64,000 nt of DNA, taken from the NCBI GenBank assembly GCA_038120295.1, contig JAYOLL010000021.1, positions 1 to 64,000 on the forward strand. The letters are read 5' to 3'. The position numbers were made by a program, and so were the translations under genes. Under the pieces are notes generated by a model. It did not search any database, was not told the DNA's origin, and saw nothing but the letters and a program-made list of their open reading frames with translations. How positions within the stretch are numbered: position 1 is the first letter of the stretch; every line of letters begins with the position of its first letter. The stretch is from JAYOEY01 sp038120295 (GTDB lineage: Bacteria > Pseudomonadota > Alphaproteobacteria > MPNO01 > UBA2964). Below, piece after piece: positions 26,157 through 35,097 of the stretch.

Positions 26157-27010
26157 GTATCGAAGAGAAAAAATCGAAAGCCGCCGCCTGGTTCGAGGAG
26201 TTGCGCGACCTGATCTGCGCGGCATTCGAGGCGATCGAGGACGAGGGCGGCGCCAACGCTGACGGGCAGGCTGCGGGACGATTCGAGCGCGAGAGCTGGA
26301 CCCGCACCGACCATTCGGGCGCGGACGGCGGCGGCGGGACCATGTCGGTAATGCGCGGCCGTGTATTCGAAAAGGTCGGCGTCAATATCTCGACCGTATA
26401 CGGCGAGTTTTCGCCCGAATTCCGAAAGGAAATTCCCGGCGCCGAGGAAAATCCCGACTTCTGGGCGGCGGGGGTCTCGCTGGTCGCGCATATGCGCTCG
26501 CCGCTGGTACCGGCGGTTCACATGAACACGCGTCATATCGTGACATCGAAGTCCTGGTTCGGCGGCGGTGCGGACCTGACGCCGATGTATCCAGACGAAG
26601 AAGCCGCCGAAATTTTCCACGCCGCCCTCAAAGGCGCCTGTGACGCACACGGCGACGACCATGAGAAATACAAAAAATGGTGCGACGAATATTTTTTCCT
26701 GCCGCACCGGAACGAGCCGCGCGGCGTGGGCGGAATCTTTTACGACTACCGCGATACCGTTGACTGGGACGCGGATTTCGCCTTTACGCAGGATGTGGGA
26801 CGGGCCTTTCTGGAGGTCTATCCCCGCATCGTCCGGATGCGGAAGGACACGGCATGGACGGAAGAACAGCGCGAACACCAGCTGGTGCGTCGGGGCCGCT
26901 ATGTCGAATTCAATCTGCTGCACGACCGGGGCACTAAATTCGGACTGCGCACAGGCGGCAACACCGAGGCCATCCTGATGTCGATGCCGCCGGAAGCGAA
27001 GTGGCCGTAG
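26153..27010 (+). CDS. hemF: Oxygen-dependent coproporphyrinogen III oxidase
   Basis: Oxidative decarboxylation of coproporphyrinogen III to protoporphyrinogen IX, the aerobic step of heme synthesis. Motifs include MRSPLVPAVHMNTRHI, WFGGGADLTPMYP, FLPHRNEPRGVGGIFYDY and the C-terminal RYVEFNLLHDRGTKFGLRTGG. The usual N-terminus (SIEEKKSKAAAWFEELRD) is encoded upstream of the first conventional start, TTG 26201. The only codon that places it correctly is a CTG at 26153, overlapping the trmL stop as CTGA. I use that start (285 residues), but start confidence is moderate. Confidence 0.93.
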   Translation: MSIEEKKSKAAAWFEELRDLICAAFEAIEDEGGANADGQAAGRFERESWTRTDHSGADGGGGTMSVMRGRVFEKVGVNISTVYGEFSPEFRKEIPGAEENPDFWAAGVSLVAHMRSPLVPAVHMNTRHIVTSKSWFGGGADLTPMYPDEEAAEIFHAALKGACDAHGDDHEKYKKWCDEYFFLPHRNEPRGVGGIFYDYRDTVDWDADFAFTQDVGRAFLEVYPRIVRMRKDTAWTEEQREHQLVRRGRYVEFNLLHDRGTKFGLRTGGNTEAILMSMPPEAKWP

Positions 27011-27075
27011 AGACTGGCCTGCCTCAGCCAATGATGTAGACTGCGGTCGAATCGACCGACTTTCGGGATCTACCT

Positions 27076-27618
27076 ATGAAACGTTTCGTCCCCTTCGCCT
27101 TCGTACTCTCGTTCGTTCTCAGCGGCATGCCTGCCGTGGCCCAGCAGAACCTCTCCATTGACGCTTTTGTCGGCATCTGGAGCGGCGGCGGTGTCGCGGA
27201 GAACGAGGACAGCGCCTATTTCCAGACCACGGTACGGGATTTCGATGTCACGATTCGCCGGTCAGGCGCAGGCTTCCAGATCGACTGGACGACAGTCATT
27301 CGCAGGGGCGGCGCGCCCGACAGGCCAAAGATACGAAAACGGAAATCGACCAAAACCCTCACGCCCTCAGGCACGGGTGGCGTCTTCCGCGGCGCACGGA
27401 ACGGCGATCCGCTGACCGGCGAGGAACTCTGCTGGGCTTATATCAAGGGATCGACGCTGTCGCTTTTTCTGATGACGATCGACAGGGACGGCACCTATAC
27501 GCTGCAGCAGTATGACCGCGAACTGCGCGGATCCGGCATGTTCCTGACCTTCACGAGCCATAGCGACGGCGACCGCCAGCGCGTGGTAAAGGGACGGCTG
27601 ATCAAGACGGGCGGATAA
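27076..27618 (+). CDS. Small secreted protein of unknown function
   Basis: Protein of 180 residues with a clear signal peptide (MKRFVPFAFVLSFVLSG), cleavable after AVA near residue 22. The mature part looks all-beta: WSGGGVAENEDSAYF, FDVTIRRSGAGFQIDWTTV, and GSTLSLFLMTIDRDGTYTLQQYDREL, which resembles lipocalin-like or avidin-like single-domain beta barrels. No family is recognised. It overlaps the convergent CCA-transferase gene by 17 bases. A periplasmic location is predicted; a ligand-binding role is a guess. Confidence 0.75.
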   Translation: MKRFVPFAFVLSFVLSGMPAVAQQNLSIDAFVGIWSGGGVAENEDSAYFQTTVRDFDVTIRRSGAGFQIDWTTVIRRGGAPDRPKIRKRKSTKTLTPSGTGGVFRGARNGDPLTGEELCWAYIKGSTLSLFLMTIDRDGTYTLQQYDRELRGSGMFLTFTSHSDGDRQRVVKGRLIKTGG

Positions 27619-28852
27619 GGCCCCGCAGCCGTTCGAGGCACGCATTCCTGTCCGCGGCAAAGCCGCCCTCGATCCACCAACGCTCCATCTCGGCGAGCCT
27701 TGCGCCAACCTCCGGCCCCTCCGCAACGCCGGCGTCGCGGATATCGCGTCCCGACAAAGGAAATCCCGGTACAGGCGCGCGGTCGGGCAGCGAATACAAC
27801 GCATTCCAGGCCGACACATCCCGTTCGCCGGAATCTGCAGCATTTGCCGCACGGATCAGGACCAGATCGCGGAACAGGCTGTCCCCAAGCCGGTAGAGAA
27901 CGACCCTGTTTCCGTCATCGCCGGCGCGTGGTTCAGGCCAAATATCCGGCGCAGTCAGCCTTTTCAGGCGGGCTCCATCACGCGCCGCCATACGCAACCG
28001 TTTGGCGATCGCCGCAACGCCGGCCTCATCCGCATCTACAAGAACGGCCAAGCGGCGAATGACGTCGCCGGGAACCGACAGGCCGGTTTCTACCTGCACC
28101 AGCGCCGCGAGCCTCTCGACATGCCGGACTTCCGGCAGCAGATAGGCCAGAACGCCTTCTTCCTCCATCAGGGCCACCGTCGGCGTCGGGTCGGGCGCGA
28201 GCAACAGGCGTTTCAGTTCCGCCCAGACCCTCTCCGCCGAGAGGGTGCCGATTTGCGACGCCATTTCGCGGCAGGCAGACAATGCGTCTGCATCCGCCGG
28301 CCCATCCCCGTAATGCGCATGGAACCGGAAGAATCGCAGCAGCCGCAACACGTCCTCTTCGATGCGCTCGCGGGCATTGCCGACGAACCGAACCCGACCG
28401 GCCCGAGCGTCGTCGATGCCGGTCCCGGTTGGGTCGTAGAGAGCTCCGTCGGGATCGGCATAGAGCGCGTTGAAGGTGAAGTCGCGCCGGGCAGCGTCTT
28501 CCGCCCAGTCGTCAGTGAAAGCCACGACAGCGTGTCGCCCGTCGGTTTCTACATCCCGCCTGAGCGTCGTAACTTCGTATGGAACGCCATTGGCAACGGC
28601 AGTAATGGTCCCGTGCGCCTTGCCCGTCGGCACGGCGCGCAGCCCTGCTGCGTTCAGCAGCCGGATAACATCGTCAGGCGCCGCCGCGGTTGCAATATCG
28701 ATGTCGGAGACAGGCCGGCCGACGACAGCGTCACGCAGACACCCACCGACGAAACGCGCAACATGGCCCTCCGCAGTCAGTGCCGCCATAACGGAAACCG
28801 TATCCGAACGGCGCATCCAGTCCGGGGGGGCTATTCTGCCTGAAGGTTCCAT
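27602..28852 (-). CDS. CCA tRNA nucleotidyltransferase/poly(A) polymerase family protein
   Basis: Class II nucleotidyltransferase of 416 residues. The head domain has FVGGCLRDAVVGRPVSDIDIA with the GG-RD and DxD catalytic motifs, followed by an ATTLRRDVETDG segment. The neck has RRDFTFNALYADPDG, RFVGNARERIEEDVLRLLRFFRF, and the RNA-binding helical tail. In alphaproteobacteria this form is normally the tRNA CCA-adding enzyme. It ends the DUF1285-Nudix-DUF6111-CCA set on the minus strand, an arrangement frequent in the group. Confidence 0.9.
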   Translation of the reverse strand: MEPSGRIAPPDWMRRSDTVSVMAALTAEGHVARFVGGCLRDAVVGRPVSDIDIATAAAPDDVIRLLNAAGLRAVPTGKAHGTITAVANGVPYEVTTLRRDVETDGRHAVVAFTDDWAEDAARRDFTFNALYADPDGALYDPTGTGIDDARAGRVRFVGNARERIEEDVLRLLRFFRFHAHYGDGPADADALSACREMASQIGTLSAERVWAELKRLLLAPDPTPTVALMEEEGVLAYLLPEVRHVERLAALVQVETGLSVPGDVIRRLAVLVDADEAGVAAIAKRLRMAARDGARLKRLTAPDIWPEPRAGDDGNRVVLYRLGDSLFRDLVLIRAANAADSGERDVSAWNALYSLPDRAPVPGFPLSGRDIRDAGVAEGPEVGARLAEMERWWIEGGFAADRNACLERLRGLIRPS

Positions 28853-28892
28853 CGGCCTGCCGCCCGCGTTCAGACGGGACGCAACGGCGCGG

Positions 28893-29117
28893 TCAGACCG
28901 CGCCGAACCACTCCGGGTAAAGAATCATGACTGTGAACGCCGCCAACATGCAGATCGCACTGGCGACGCCCAGCCAGACCCAGGGCAACGGCTCCCATTC
29001 CTCCCGCACGATGGAGCGCGAACCGCCGAATTTCGGCGGCATATAGGCACGCCAGAGGATGAAGGCCACGAAAGGAAAGCCGACGGCAAAAACGAACAGA
29101 AGAAGGATCCGGATCAT
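28893..29117 (-). CDS. Small membrane protein, DUF6111-type
   Basis: Protein of 74 residues with two membrane helices (about 3-22 and 47-67) and a short charged loop between containing PPKFGG. The short protein between a CoA pyrophosphatase and a CCA transferase in alphaproteobacteria is usually DUF6111, and this one fits in size and topology. No function is known. Its ATG overlaps the Nudix stop by 4 bases, so the two are coupled. Confidence 0.8.
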   Translation of the reverse strand: MIRILLLFVFAVGFPFVAFILWRAYMPPKFGGSRSIVREEWEPLPWVWLGVASAICMLAAFTVMILYPEWFGAV

Positions 29118-29704
29118 TCGTCCCCCAGAATTTGAGACAGCTCATGCAGTATGCGGGCCGTCAGACCCCAAATATAGTAATCGCCATAAGGCATTGCACG
29201 AAATTCCCGATGCGCGCCCTGTACCCATCGACGGTCGATCCGGTGATTGCCCGGGTCGCACACGAAATCGAGCGGCACCTCGAAAACCGACGCGACCTCG
29301 GAGGGCTCCTCAACGATATCGAACGGTGGGGTCAGAAAACCGACAACCGGCGCAACACGAAACCCTGTACTGGTATCGCGGACCGCGAGCCGCCCCACCA
29401 GTTCGACGGAAGAGGCCGGCACGCCGATTTCTTCGTGGGTTTCGCGGAGCGCCGTGGTCTCTGGCGCCGTTTCGCCGGGAGCGACCGTACCGCCGGGAAA
29501 GGAAATCTGCCCCGCATGTTTGGGCAATGTCGCCGTCCGCCGGGTAAGAAGCACGGTCATGCCGTCTTCGCGATCAACCAGCGGCACCAGCACCGCCGCC
29601 GAACGCAGCATCTCGCCGGAGGTGGAGATTTCTCCGTTTACCGGCCAAATGGGATCGCTGTCGGCCCGCTGGCCGGACACCCGTTCCTTTACCCAGTCAC
29701 GCAT
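29114..29704 (-). CDS. CoA pyrophosphatase, Nudix family
   Basis: Nudix hydrolase of 196 residues in the NudL/CoAse group, which cleaves coenzyme A and its oxidised forms to 3',5'-ADP and phosphopantetheine. The Nudix box is complete: GGTVAPGETAPETTALRE then THEEIG. Upstream VLLTRRTATLPKHAGQISFPGG matches the group's LL(T/S)xRxxxLxxHxGQ(I/V)xFPGG signature. It starts 20 bases after DUF1285 and overlaps DUF6111. Confidence 0.93.
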   Translation of the reverse strand: MRDWVKERVSGQRADSDPIWPVNGEISTSGEMLRSAAVLVPLVDREDGMTVLLTRRTATLPKHAGQISFPGGTVAPGETAPETTALRETHEEIGVPASSVELVGRLAVRDTSTGFRVAPVVGFLTPPFDIVEEPSEVASVFEVPLDFVCDPGNHRIDRRWVQGAHREFRAMPYGDYYIWGLTARILHELSQILGDE

Positions 29705-29724
29705 GACCCGGTCCCGGTCCGCTA

Positions 29725-30309
29725 CTAGACGATTTCACCCGGATCTCCGATCGGGAAGAACACGCCGCCGCTCCAGACGCCGAATGCGGGTCCATCGGCC
29801 GTCTCCCGCTCCACCGCCAGTTCCACGAGATCGTAGAACACCGCCCGGGCAATCAGCGCGTCGAGACCGGCCCTGACACTCACATAGGGCGACGGCTCCT
29901 CGGTCTCCGGATCTATCGAAACGCGGATCGGATGGTCGGGTCCAGCGATCACAATATCGTCAACATTGGTGCGGAAAGTCAGGTGCTGATCGTCGTCCGC
30001 GCCGGCGACCGTCATTTCCACCGCGAGAAACGGCGCGTCTTCGACCTGAATTCGACATTTCTCGACCGGAGTCTCAAGCCAGAAATCGCCGGAATTATCT
30101 CGCTTCAGGACGGATGAAAACAGCTTTACCAGTTGTTTTCGACCAATAGGTGACCCATGATAAAACCATGTACCGTCGCGCGTGATCCGCATATCGATAT
30201 CGCCGCAGAACTGCTGGTTGGGCGACGAATCGGCGGCGGGTCCGGACAGTTTGGCGCCGAGCCCTTTTTGTAACGATTCCGCGAGAGTTGCTGACCCGGA
30301 CTTATCCAT
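29725..30309 (-). CDS. DUF1285 domain-containing protein
   Basis: Soluble protein of 194 residues of the DUF1285 family. Characteristic segments are FCGDIDMRITRDGTWFYHGS, followed by KRDNSGDFWLETPVEKCRIQV, and DHPIRVSIDPETEEPSPYV. Function is unknown. It is the first gene of the set that continues into the Nudix enzyme, DUF6111 and the CCA transferase, and is divergent from the MoxR operon with only 24 bases between starts, so one or both promoters must lie inside coding sequence. Confidence 0.9.
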   Translation of the reverse strand: MDKSGSATLAESLQKGLGAKLSGPAADSSPNQQFCGDIDMRITRDGTWFYHGSPIGRKQLVKLFSSVLKRDNSGDFWLETPVEKCRIQVEDAPFLAVEMTVAGADDDQHLTFRTNVDDIVIAGPDHPIRVSIDPETEEPSPYVSVRAGLDALIARAVFYDLVELAVERETADGPAFGVWSGGVFFPIGDPGEIV

Positions 30310-30333
30310 TTACCGCTTTTCTCGCCTCTACCC

Positions 30334-31380
30334 ATGGAGACCGGATTGAACGATACCGCTTCCCTAGACCAGACCGCTGCGACGGGCGATTCCGCCGAGC
30401 CGCCGGCGAAGCTGGTTGCCGACATCGAGGCGCTGGGACAGCGTCTCGCGACGGTTCGCGACCGCATCGGCCGCATCATATACGGCCAGAAACAGGTTAT
30501 CGACGAAACCCTTATCACGCTGCTGGCAGGCGGTCACGTTCTGCTGATCGGCTTCCCGGGCCTTGGAAAGACGCTGCTGGTCGATACCCTGGGTACGGTG
30601 CTGGGGCTGGCTGACAAGCGGGTGCAGTTCACGCCTGACCTGATGCCGGCCGATATTCTGGGCTCCGAGATTCTGGAGGACACCGACGGAAAACGCGCTT
30701 TCCGCTTTATCGAGGGCCCGGTGTTTTGCCAGCTTCTCATGGCCGACGAAATCAACCGCGCCAGTCCGCGCACCCAGTCGGCTTTGCTGCAGGCGATGCA
30801 GGAACAGCGCGTCTCGGTCGCCGGCCAGTACCATCCCCTGCCCCATCCCTTCCACGTGCTGGCGACACAGAATCCGCTGGAGCAGGAAGGCACCTATCCG
30901 CTACCGGAAGCGCAGCTCGACCGGTTCCTGATGCAGGTCGACGTGCAGTATCCGTCGGAAACGGCGGAACGCGAGGTTCTGCTGTCGACCACGGGCGTCG
31001 AACGGCCGGTGCCGGAACAGGTCATGACGGCGGACGATCTGATCGCGGCGCAGAAGCTGGTCAGGCAGATCCCTGTAGGCGAAGCGGTGGTCGACGCCAT
31101 CCTCCGGCTGGTCCGCTCGGGCCGGCCGAACGATGACTCGGCAGACCCTTCGATCCGCGACCACGTCGCCTGGGGGCCGGGGCCACGCGCTAGCCAGGCG
31201 CTGATGCTTGCCTGCCGCGCCCGAGCGGTCCTCGACGGACGTTACGCACCGTCGGTTGACGATATCGTTGCGCTCGCGAAGCCGGTCCTGCGGCACCGCA
31301 TGGCGCTCAGCTTCGCCGCTCGCGCCGACGGGGTTACGCTGGACGAGGTCATCGAACGGCTGTGCGCTCCTTTAGCCTGA
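30334..31380 (+). CDS. MoxR-family AAA+ ATPase
   Basis: AAA+ ATPase of 348 residues. Walker A is GFPGLGKT (73-80), Walker B LLMADEINR, followed by the SPRTQSALLQAMQE segment, sensor 1 in VLATQNPLEQEGTYPLPEAQ, and sensor 2 near RASQALMLACRA. MoxR proteins act as chaperones or metal-insertion factors with von Willebrand-A partner proteins. It heads a four-gene operon with DUF58, DUF4159 and a second large membrane protein, the arrangement seen in many alphaproteobacteria. Confidence 0.95.
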   Translation: METGLNDTASLDQTAATGDSAEPPAKLVADIEALGQRLATVRDRIGRIIYGQKQVIDETLITLLAGGHVLLIGFPGLGKTLLVDTLGTVLGLADKRVQFTPDLMPADILGSEILEDTDGKRAFRFIEGPVFCQLLMADEINRASPRTQSALLQAMQEQRVSVAGQYHPLPHPFHVLATQNPLEQEGTYPLPEAQLDRFLMQVDVQYPSETAEREVLLSTTGVERPVPEQVMTADDLIAAQKLVRQIPVGEAVVDAILRLVRSGRPNDDSADPSIRDHVAWGPGPRASQALMLACRARAVLDGRYAPSVDDIVALAKPVLRHRMALSFAARADGVTLDEVIERLCAPLA

Positions 31381-32303
31381 ATAGTTCCGCGCGCGGCGAA
31401 CCGGGCGCAGCAGACCCGGCCGCCATACGCCGTCATGCTGAGCAGGCGTCAAGCCACCTGCCGCCTCTGATGGTGGCGGCGGACCGGGTTGCCGCGACCG
31501 TAGCGCAGGGCGTCCATGGCAGACGGCGTGTCGGACAGGGCGATTCCTTCTGGCAGTTTCGTCAGTACCAGCCGGGCGATTCCCTTTCGCGCATCGACTG
31601 GCGGCAGACCGCCAAGCGCGAACATGTCTTTATCCGCGAAACTGAGTGGGAAGCGGCGCAGAGCGTCTGGCTCTGGCTCGACCGCTCTTCATCGATGCGC
31701 TACAGCTCGGCACCCGACCGGCCGGAGAAATTCGAGCGCGCCGCGATTCTGACCCTTGCGCTCGCTTCGTTGCTGGTCCGCGGCGGCGAACGGCTCGCCA
31801 TTCTGGGGTCGAGCGAGCCACCGTCGACAGGCCGCGCGGCTCTCGAACGCTACGCCAACGAATTTTCCCGAACGCCGTCGCCGGGCGATACGGGATCGGA
31901 TGTCAGCGAACCGCCCCGCGCGGCCCTGCCGCGCTATTCCCGGGTGGTAATGGTGTCTGATTTTCTGATGCCGCCGGAGGCCTTGCTGACCTCGCTGCGG
32001 GGCTTTGCCTCGCTCGGCGTACGGGGACACCTGTTGCAGGTGTACGACCCTGCCGAACTGGATTTTCCCTTTCGAGGCAGGGTCCGGTTCGACGGCCTCG
32101 AAGGCGAAGGCTCGACGATGATTGGGCGCGTCGAAGCCGTACGAAACGAGTATGTCGCGCTGATGGCGAGCCACCGAAAGGCGATTGAGGATATCGCCCG
32201 CAGCCTGGGATGGTCGCTGACCACGCATGGCACGCACCAGTCGCCGCAGGCCGCATTGCTGGCGCTCTACGGCGCGCTGTCAGAGCCGCTGGAAGGCTTT
32301 TAG
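31362..32303 (+). CDS. DUF58 domain-containing protein
   Basis: Protein of 313 residues, usual partner of MoxR. The DUF58 core WQFRQYQPGDSLSRIDWRQ followed by TAKREHVFIRETEWEA is complete, and a von Willebrand A-like region starts with WLWLDRSSSMRY (a DxSxS-type MIDAS) and continues with VVMVSDFLMPPEALL. A GTG start at 31362 overlaps the MoxR gene by 19 bases; the N-terminal basic, disordered stretch fits. It has no membrane helix, so it would be cytoplasmic and could bridge MoxR and the two membrane proteins downstream. Confidence 0.9.
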   Translation: MRSFSLNSSARGEPGAADPAAIRRHAEQASSHLPPLMVAADRVAATVAQGVHGRRRVGQGDSFWQFRQYQPGDSLSRIDWRQTAKREHVFIRETEWEAAQSVWLWLDRSSSMRYSSAPDRPEKFERAAILTLALASLLVRGGERLAILGSSEPPSTGRAALERYANEFSRTPSPGDTGSDVSEPPRAALPRYSRVVMVSDFLMPPEALLTSLRGFASLGVRGHLLQVYDPAELDFPFRGRVRFDGLEGEGSTMIGRVEAVRNEYVALMASHRKAIEDIARSLGWSLTTHGTHQSPQAALLALYGALSEPLEGF

Positions 32304-32318
32304 GAAACGGCGCCGACC

Positions 32319-35081
32319 ATGCTCGACCTGGGACCCGTCATATTTACCGCGCCATGGATCCTCACGGCGCTTGCCGTCCTGCCAATCCTGTGGTGGTTGC
32401 TGCGCATCACGCCGCCCTCGCCCCAGATACGGGATTTCCCGCCGCTACGGTTCCTTCTCGCACTCCAGCCGCAGGAAGAAACCCCATCCAGGACGCCACT
32501 CTGGCTGATCCTGCTTAGAATGCTGATCGCGACCCTGATCGTCCTGGCGCTCGCTCACCCGCTCTGGAACCCCGGCGAAAGGCTGCGGGGCAGCGGCCCT
32601 CTGATGCTGGTCATCGATGACGGCTGGGCTGCTGGGCCCGGCTGGAGAAAGCGCATCGAGTCGATGGAGGCGCTGATCGACCAGGCGGAGCGGGAAAGCC
32701 GCGCCATTCGCATCCTGACGACGGCGAAGGCCAACCCGACCGATCCGCTGCAGGTCAGCGAGTTGATGCGGCCCGCTGCGGCGCGCCAGCTTGTGCGCGG
32801 GCTGAGACCAAAACCATGGCCAGTGGACCGCACTGCCGCGGTCGATGCGCTTGGCGGGCTGACGATTTCCGGTTCGGCTCATGTCGTATGGCTGTCGAAC
32901 GGACTGGCCGGCGGAGACGATACGAAACTGATGGAACGGCTCCAGCAACTGGGGCCTTTGCGCGTCTATCGCGATACGGCGGGATCTCTGGCACGACTGG
33001 CAGCAACGCCGCGTTCCACCCGGGATGGGCTGGCGGCGCCTGTCGTCCGTGCCGACAACCGCGGCGAAGCAGCGGTAAGTGTCCGGCTGATCGACGATGA
33101 CGGGCGGCTCCTCGGACAGCAGAACGCGGTCTTCCCGGAGGGCGAGACCCGAACGGAGATCGGATTCAAGCTGCCGCCCAACCTGCGCAACCGCGTCGCA
33201 CGTGTTGAGATCGAGGGGGAGAGCGGCCCCGGCGCCGTCTTTCTAATGGACGACCGGTGGCGCCGGCGACCGGTTGGCGTTGCGTCCGGCGGTCTGTCGG
33301 AAGGATCGCAGCCGCTGTTGAGCGAGGACTATTACCTGTCCCGCGCCCTGGAGCCGTTTAGCGACGTACGGACGGCCAAGGTCAACGAGCTGGTCGAAGA
33401 AAAGCTGTCTGTTATCGTCCTCGCCGATATCGGCAAGCTCGCGCCGTCGGAGGTCGATCGGCTGGGCCGCTGGATTGAGGGGGGCGGCGTCCTGCTGCGA
33501 TTCGCGGGACCACGTATGGCTCAGGGGACCGATCCGCTGGTGCCGGTCAGGCTGCGTGGCGGCGGTCGCGCGCTGGGCGGCGCCATGTCCTGGGCGCAAC
33601 CGGCCCGGCTGCTGCCCTTCGAGGAAACCACCCCGTTCGCCGGGCTCATCATTCCGTCGGACGTAAGAATCCAGCGTCAGGTCCTGGCTGAACCGAGCCT
33701 GGAGCTGCAGACCCGGACCTGGCTTCGGCTGAGCGACGGCACCCCGCTGGTTACGGCCGACCGGCGCGGTAGCGGCTGGCTCATTCTGGTCCATACGACG
33801 GCGAACACCGAATGGTCTAACCTCCCCCTGTCCGGCCTGTTCGTTGAAATGCTCCAGCGCATCGCCAATCTCGGTCAGGGCGTGGCCGGCGATGACGGAC
33901 AGGCCGTGTATCCGCCTCTCCAGACTCTCGACGGGTTCGGCGTTCTGGGGCCGGCGCTCGCCAGCGCGATCGCCATTCCGGGCAAGAGCTTCCTGACCGC
34001 CAGACCGGAGCCGAAGACGCCACCGGGCTACTACGGAAAAGGAGATGCGCGACGCGCCCTCAACATCGCCGCAGGGATCGAGTCGCTGGAACCGCTCGGG
34101 GAACCGCCAAGCGGCGTAGAAGTGACAGGCTACGCCCTGGAACCGGCGTTCGACGCCAAACCCTGGCTTCTTCTTGCCGGTCTCCTGCTTTTGCTCGCAG
34201 ACCTTGCCATCAGCTATGTACTGCGCGGCCTTGGCCCGCGGCGCGCCGCATCGGCCACTGCAGCGGTGTTGCTGGTCGCTGCCACTTTGGCGGCCGTGGC
34301 GCCCGACACCGCGTCAGCCCAGACCGTCAAGGCGTCGCCGCCCAAGGATGCGGAGGAAGCGTTCGCCCTGAAGGCGACGCTGAGCACCCGTCTCGCCTTT
34401 ATCATCACCGGCGATGCCTCGCTGGATTCGATCAGCCGCGCCGGGCTCAAGGGGCTTTCGACGATCCTGCGGCAGAGAACCGCAGTGGAACCGGCCGAAC
34501 CGATCGGCGTCGACATCGAACGCGACGAGCTTTCGCTGTTCCCGGTTCTGTACTGGCCAGTTTCGGTAAGGCAGCGACCGCTGTCGGATCAGGCTGTCGC
34601 CAAGCTCAACGCCTATCTGCGGGGCGGCGGCACTGTCCTGTTCGACACCCGCGAGCAGGCGCAGTTGAATTTCGATCCGTTCGGCGTAGGGGGGCCCGAA
34701 TCCGCCAAGCTCCGCGGCATGCTGAGTTCCCTGGACATTCCGGCGCTGATCCCTGTTCCCAAGGACCACGTCGTGAACAAGGCGTTCTATCTGCTCAAGA
34801 ACCATCCAGGCCGCTGGTCGGGAGGCACGGTTTGGGTCGAACGGCGCGGCGGGCGGCACAATGACGGCGTATCGTCCGTCATCATCGGCAGTCACGACTG
34901 GGCCGGGGCCTGGGCCGTGGACCCAAACGGCCTCGCCATGTTCCCGGTTTCGTCCGGCGGCGAGCGCCAGCGCGAACTCGCCTACCGGTTCGGGGTCAAC
35001 TGGGTCATGTATGCGCTGACCGGCAACTACAAGACCGACCAGGTTCACGTGCCCGCCATTATCGACAGGCTGGGACAATGA
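32319..35081 (+). CDS. Large membrane protein with BatA-like N-terminus and DUF4159
   Basis: Protein of 920 residues. The N-terminus has two membrane helices (about 10-28 and 67-88) of the BatA/aerotolerance type. A central region contains a Rossmann/GATase-like part (LGRWIEGGGVLLRFAGPRM). More helices lie near 615-660, and a C-terminal DUF4159 domain follows (from about 680: TRLAFIITGDASLDSIS, LSLFPVLYWPVS, LRGGGTVLFDTRE and a final RELAYRFGVNWVMYALTGNY). No enzyme activity is established. It is embedded in the MoxR operon, so it probably acts with MoxR and DUF58 in an envelope process. Confidence 0.88.
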   Translation: MLDLGPVIFTAPWILTALAVLPILWWLLRITPPSPQIRDFPPLRFLLALQPQEETPSRTPLWLILLRMLIATLIVLALAHPLWNPGERLRGSGPLMLVIDDGWAAGPGWRKRIESMEALIDQAERESRAIRILTTAKANPTDPLQVSELMRPAAARQLVRGLRPKPWPVDRTAAVDALGGLTISGSAHVVWLSNGLAGGDDTKLMERLQQLGPLRVYRDTAGSLARLAATPRSTRDGLAAPVVRADNRGEAAVSVRLIDDDGRLLGQQNAVFPEGETRTEIGFKLPPNLRNRVARVEIEGESGPGAVFLMDDRWRRRPVGVASGGLSEGSQPLLSEDYYLSRALEPFSDVRTAKVNELVEEKLSVIVLADIGKLAPSEVDRLGRWIEGGGVLLRFAGPRMAQGTDPLVPVRLRGGGRALGGAMSWAQPARLLPFEETTPFAGLIIPSDVRIQRQVLAEPSLELQTRTWLRLSDGTPLVTADRRGSGWLILVHTTANTEWSNLPLSGLFVEMLQRIANLGQGVAGDDGQAVYPPLQTLDGFGVLGPALASAIAIPGKSFLTARPEPKTPPGYYGKGDARRALNIAAGIESLEPLGEPPSGVEVTGYALEPAFDAKPWLLLAGLLLLLADLAISYVLRGLGPRRAASATAAVLLVAATLAAVAPDTASAQTVKASPPKDAEEAFALKATLSTRLAFIITGDASLDSISRAGLKGLSTILRQRTAVEPAEPIGVDIERDELSLFPVLYWPVSVRQRPLSDQAVAKLNAYLRGGGTVLFDTREQAQLNFDPFGVGGPESAKLRGMLSSLDIPALIPVPKDHVVNKAFYLLKNHPGRWSGGTVWVERRGGRHNDGVSSVIIGSHDWAGAWAVDPNGLAMFPVSSGGERQRELAYRFGVNWVMYALTGNYKTDQVHVPAIIDRLGQ

Positions 35082-35097
35082 CGGCGCGGACATCCCC

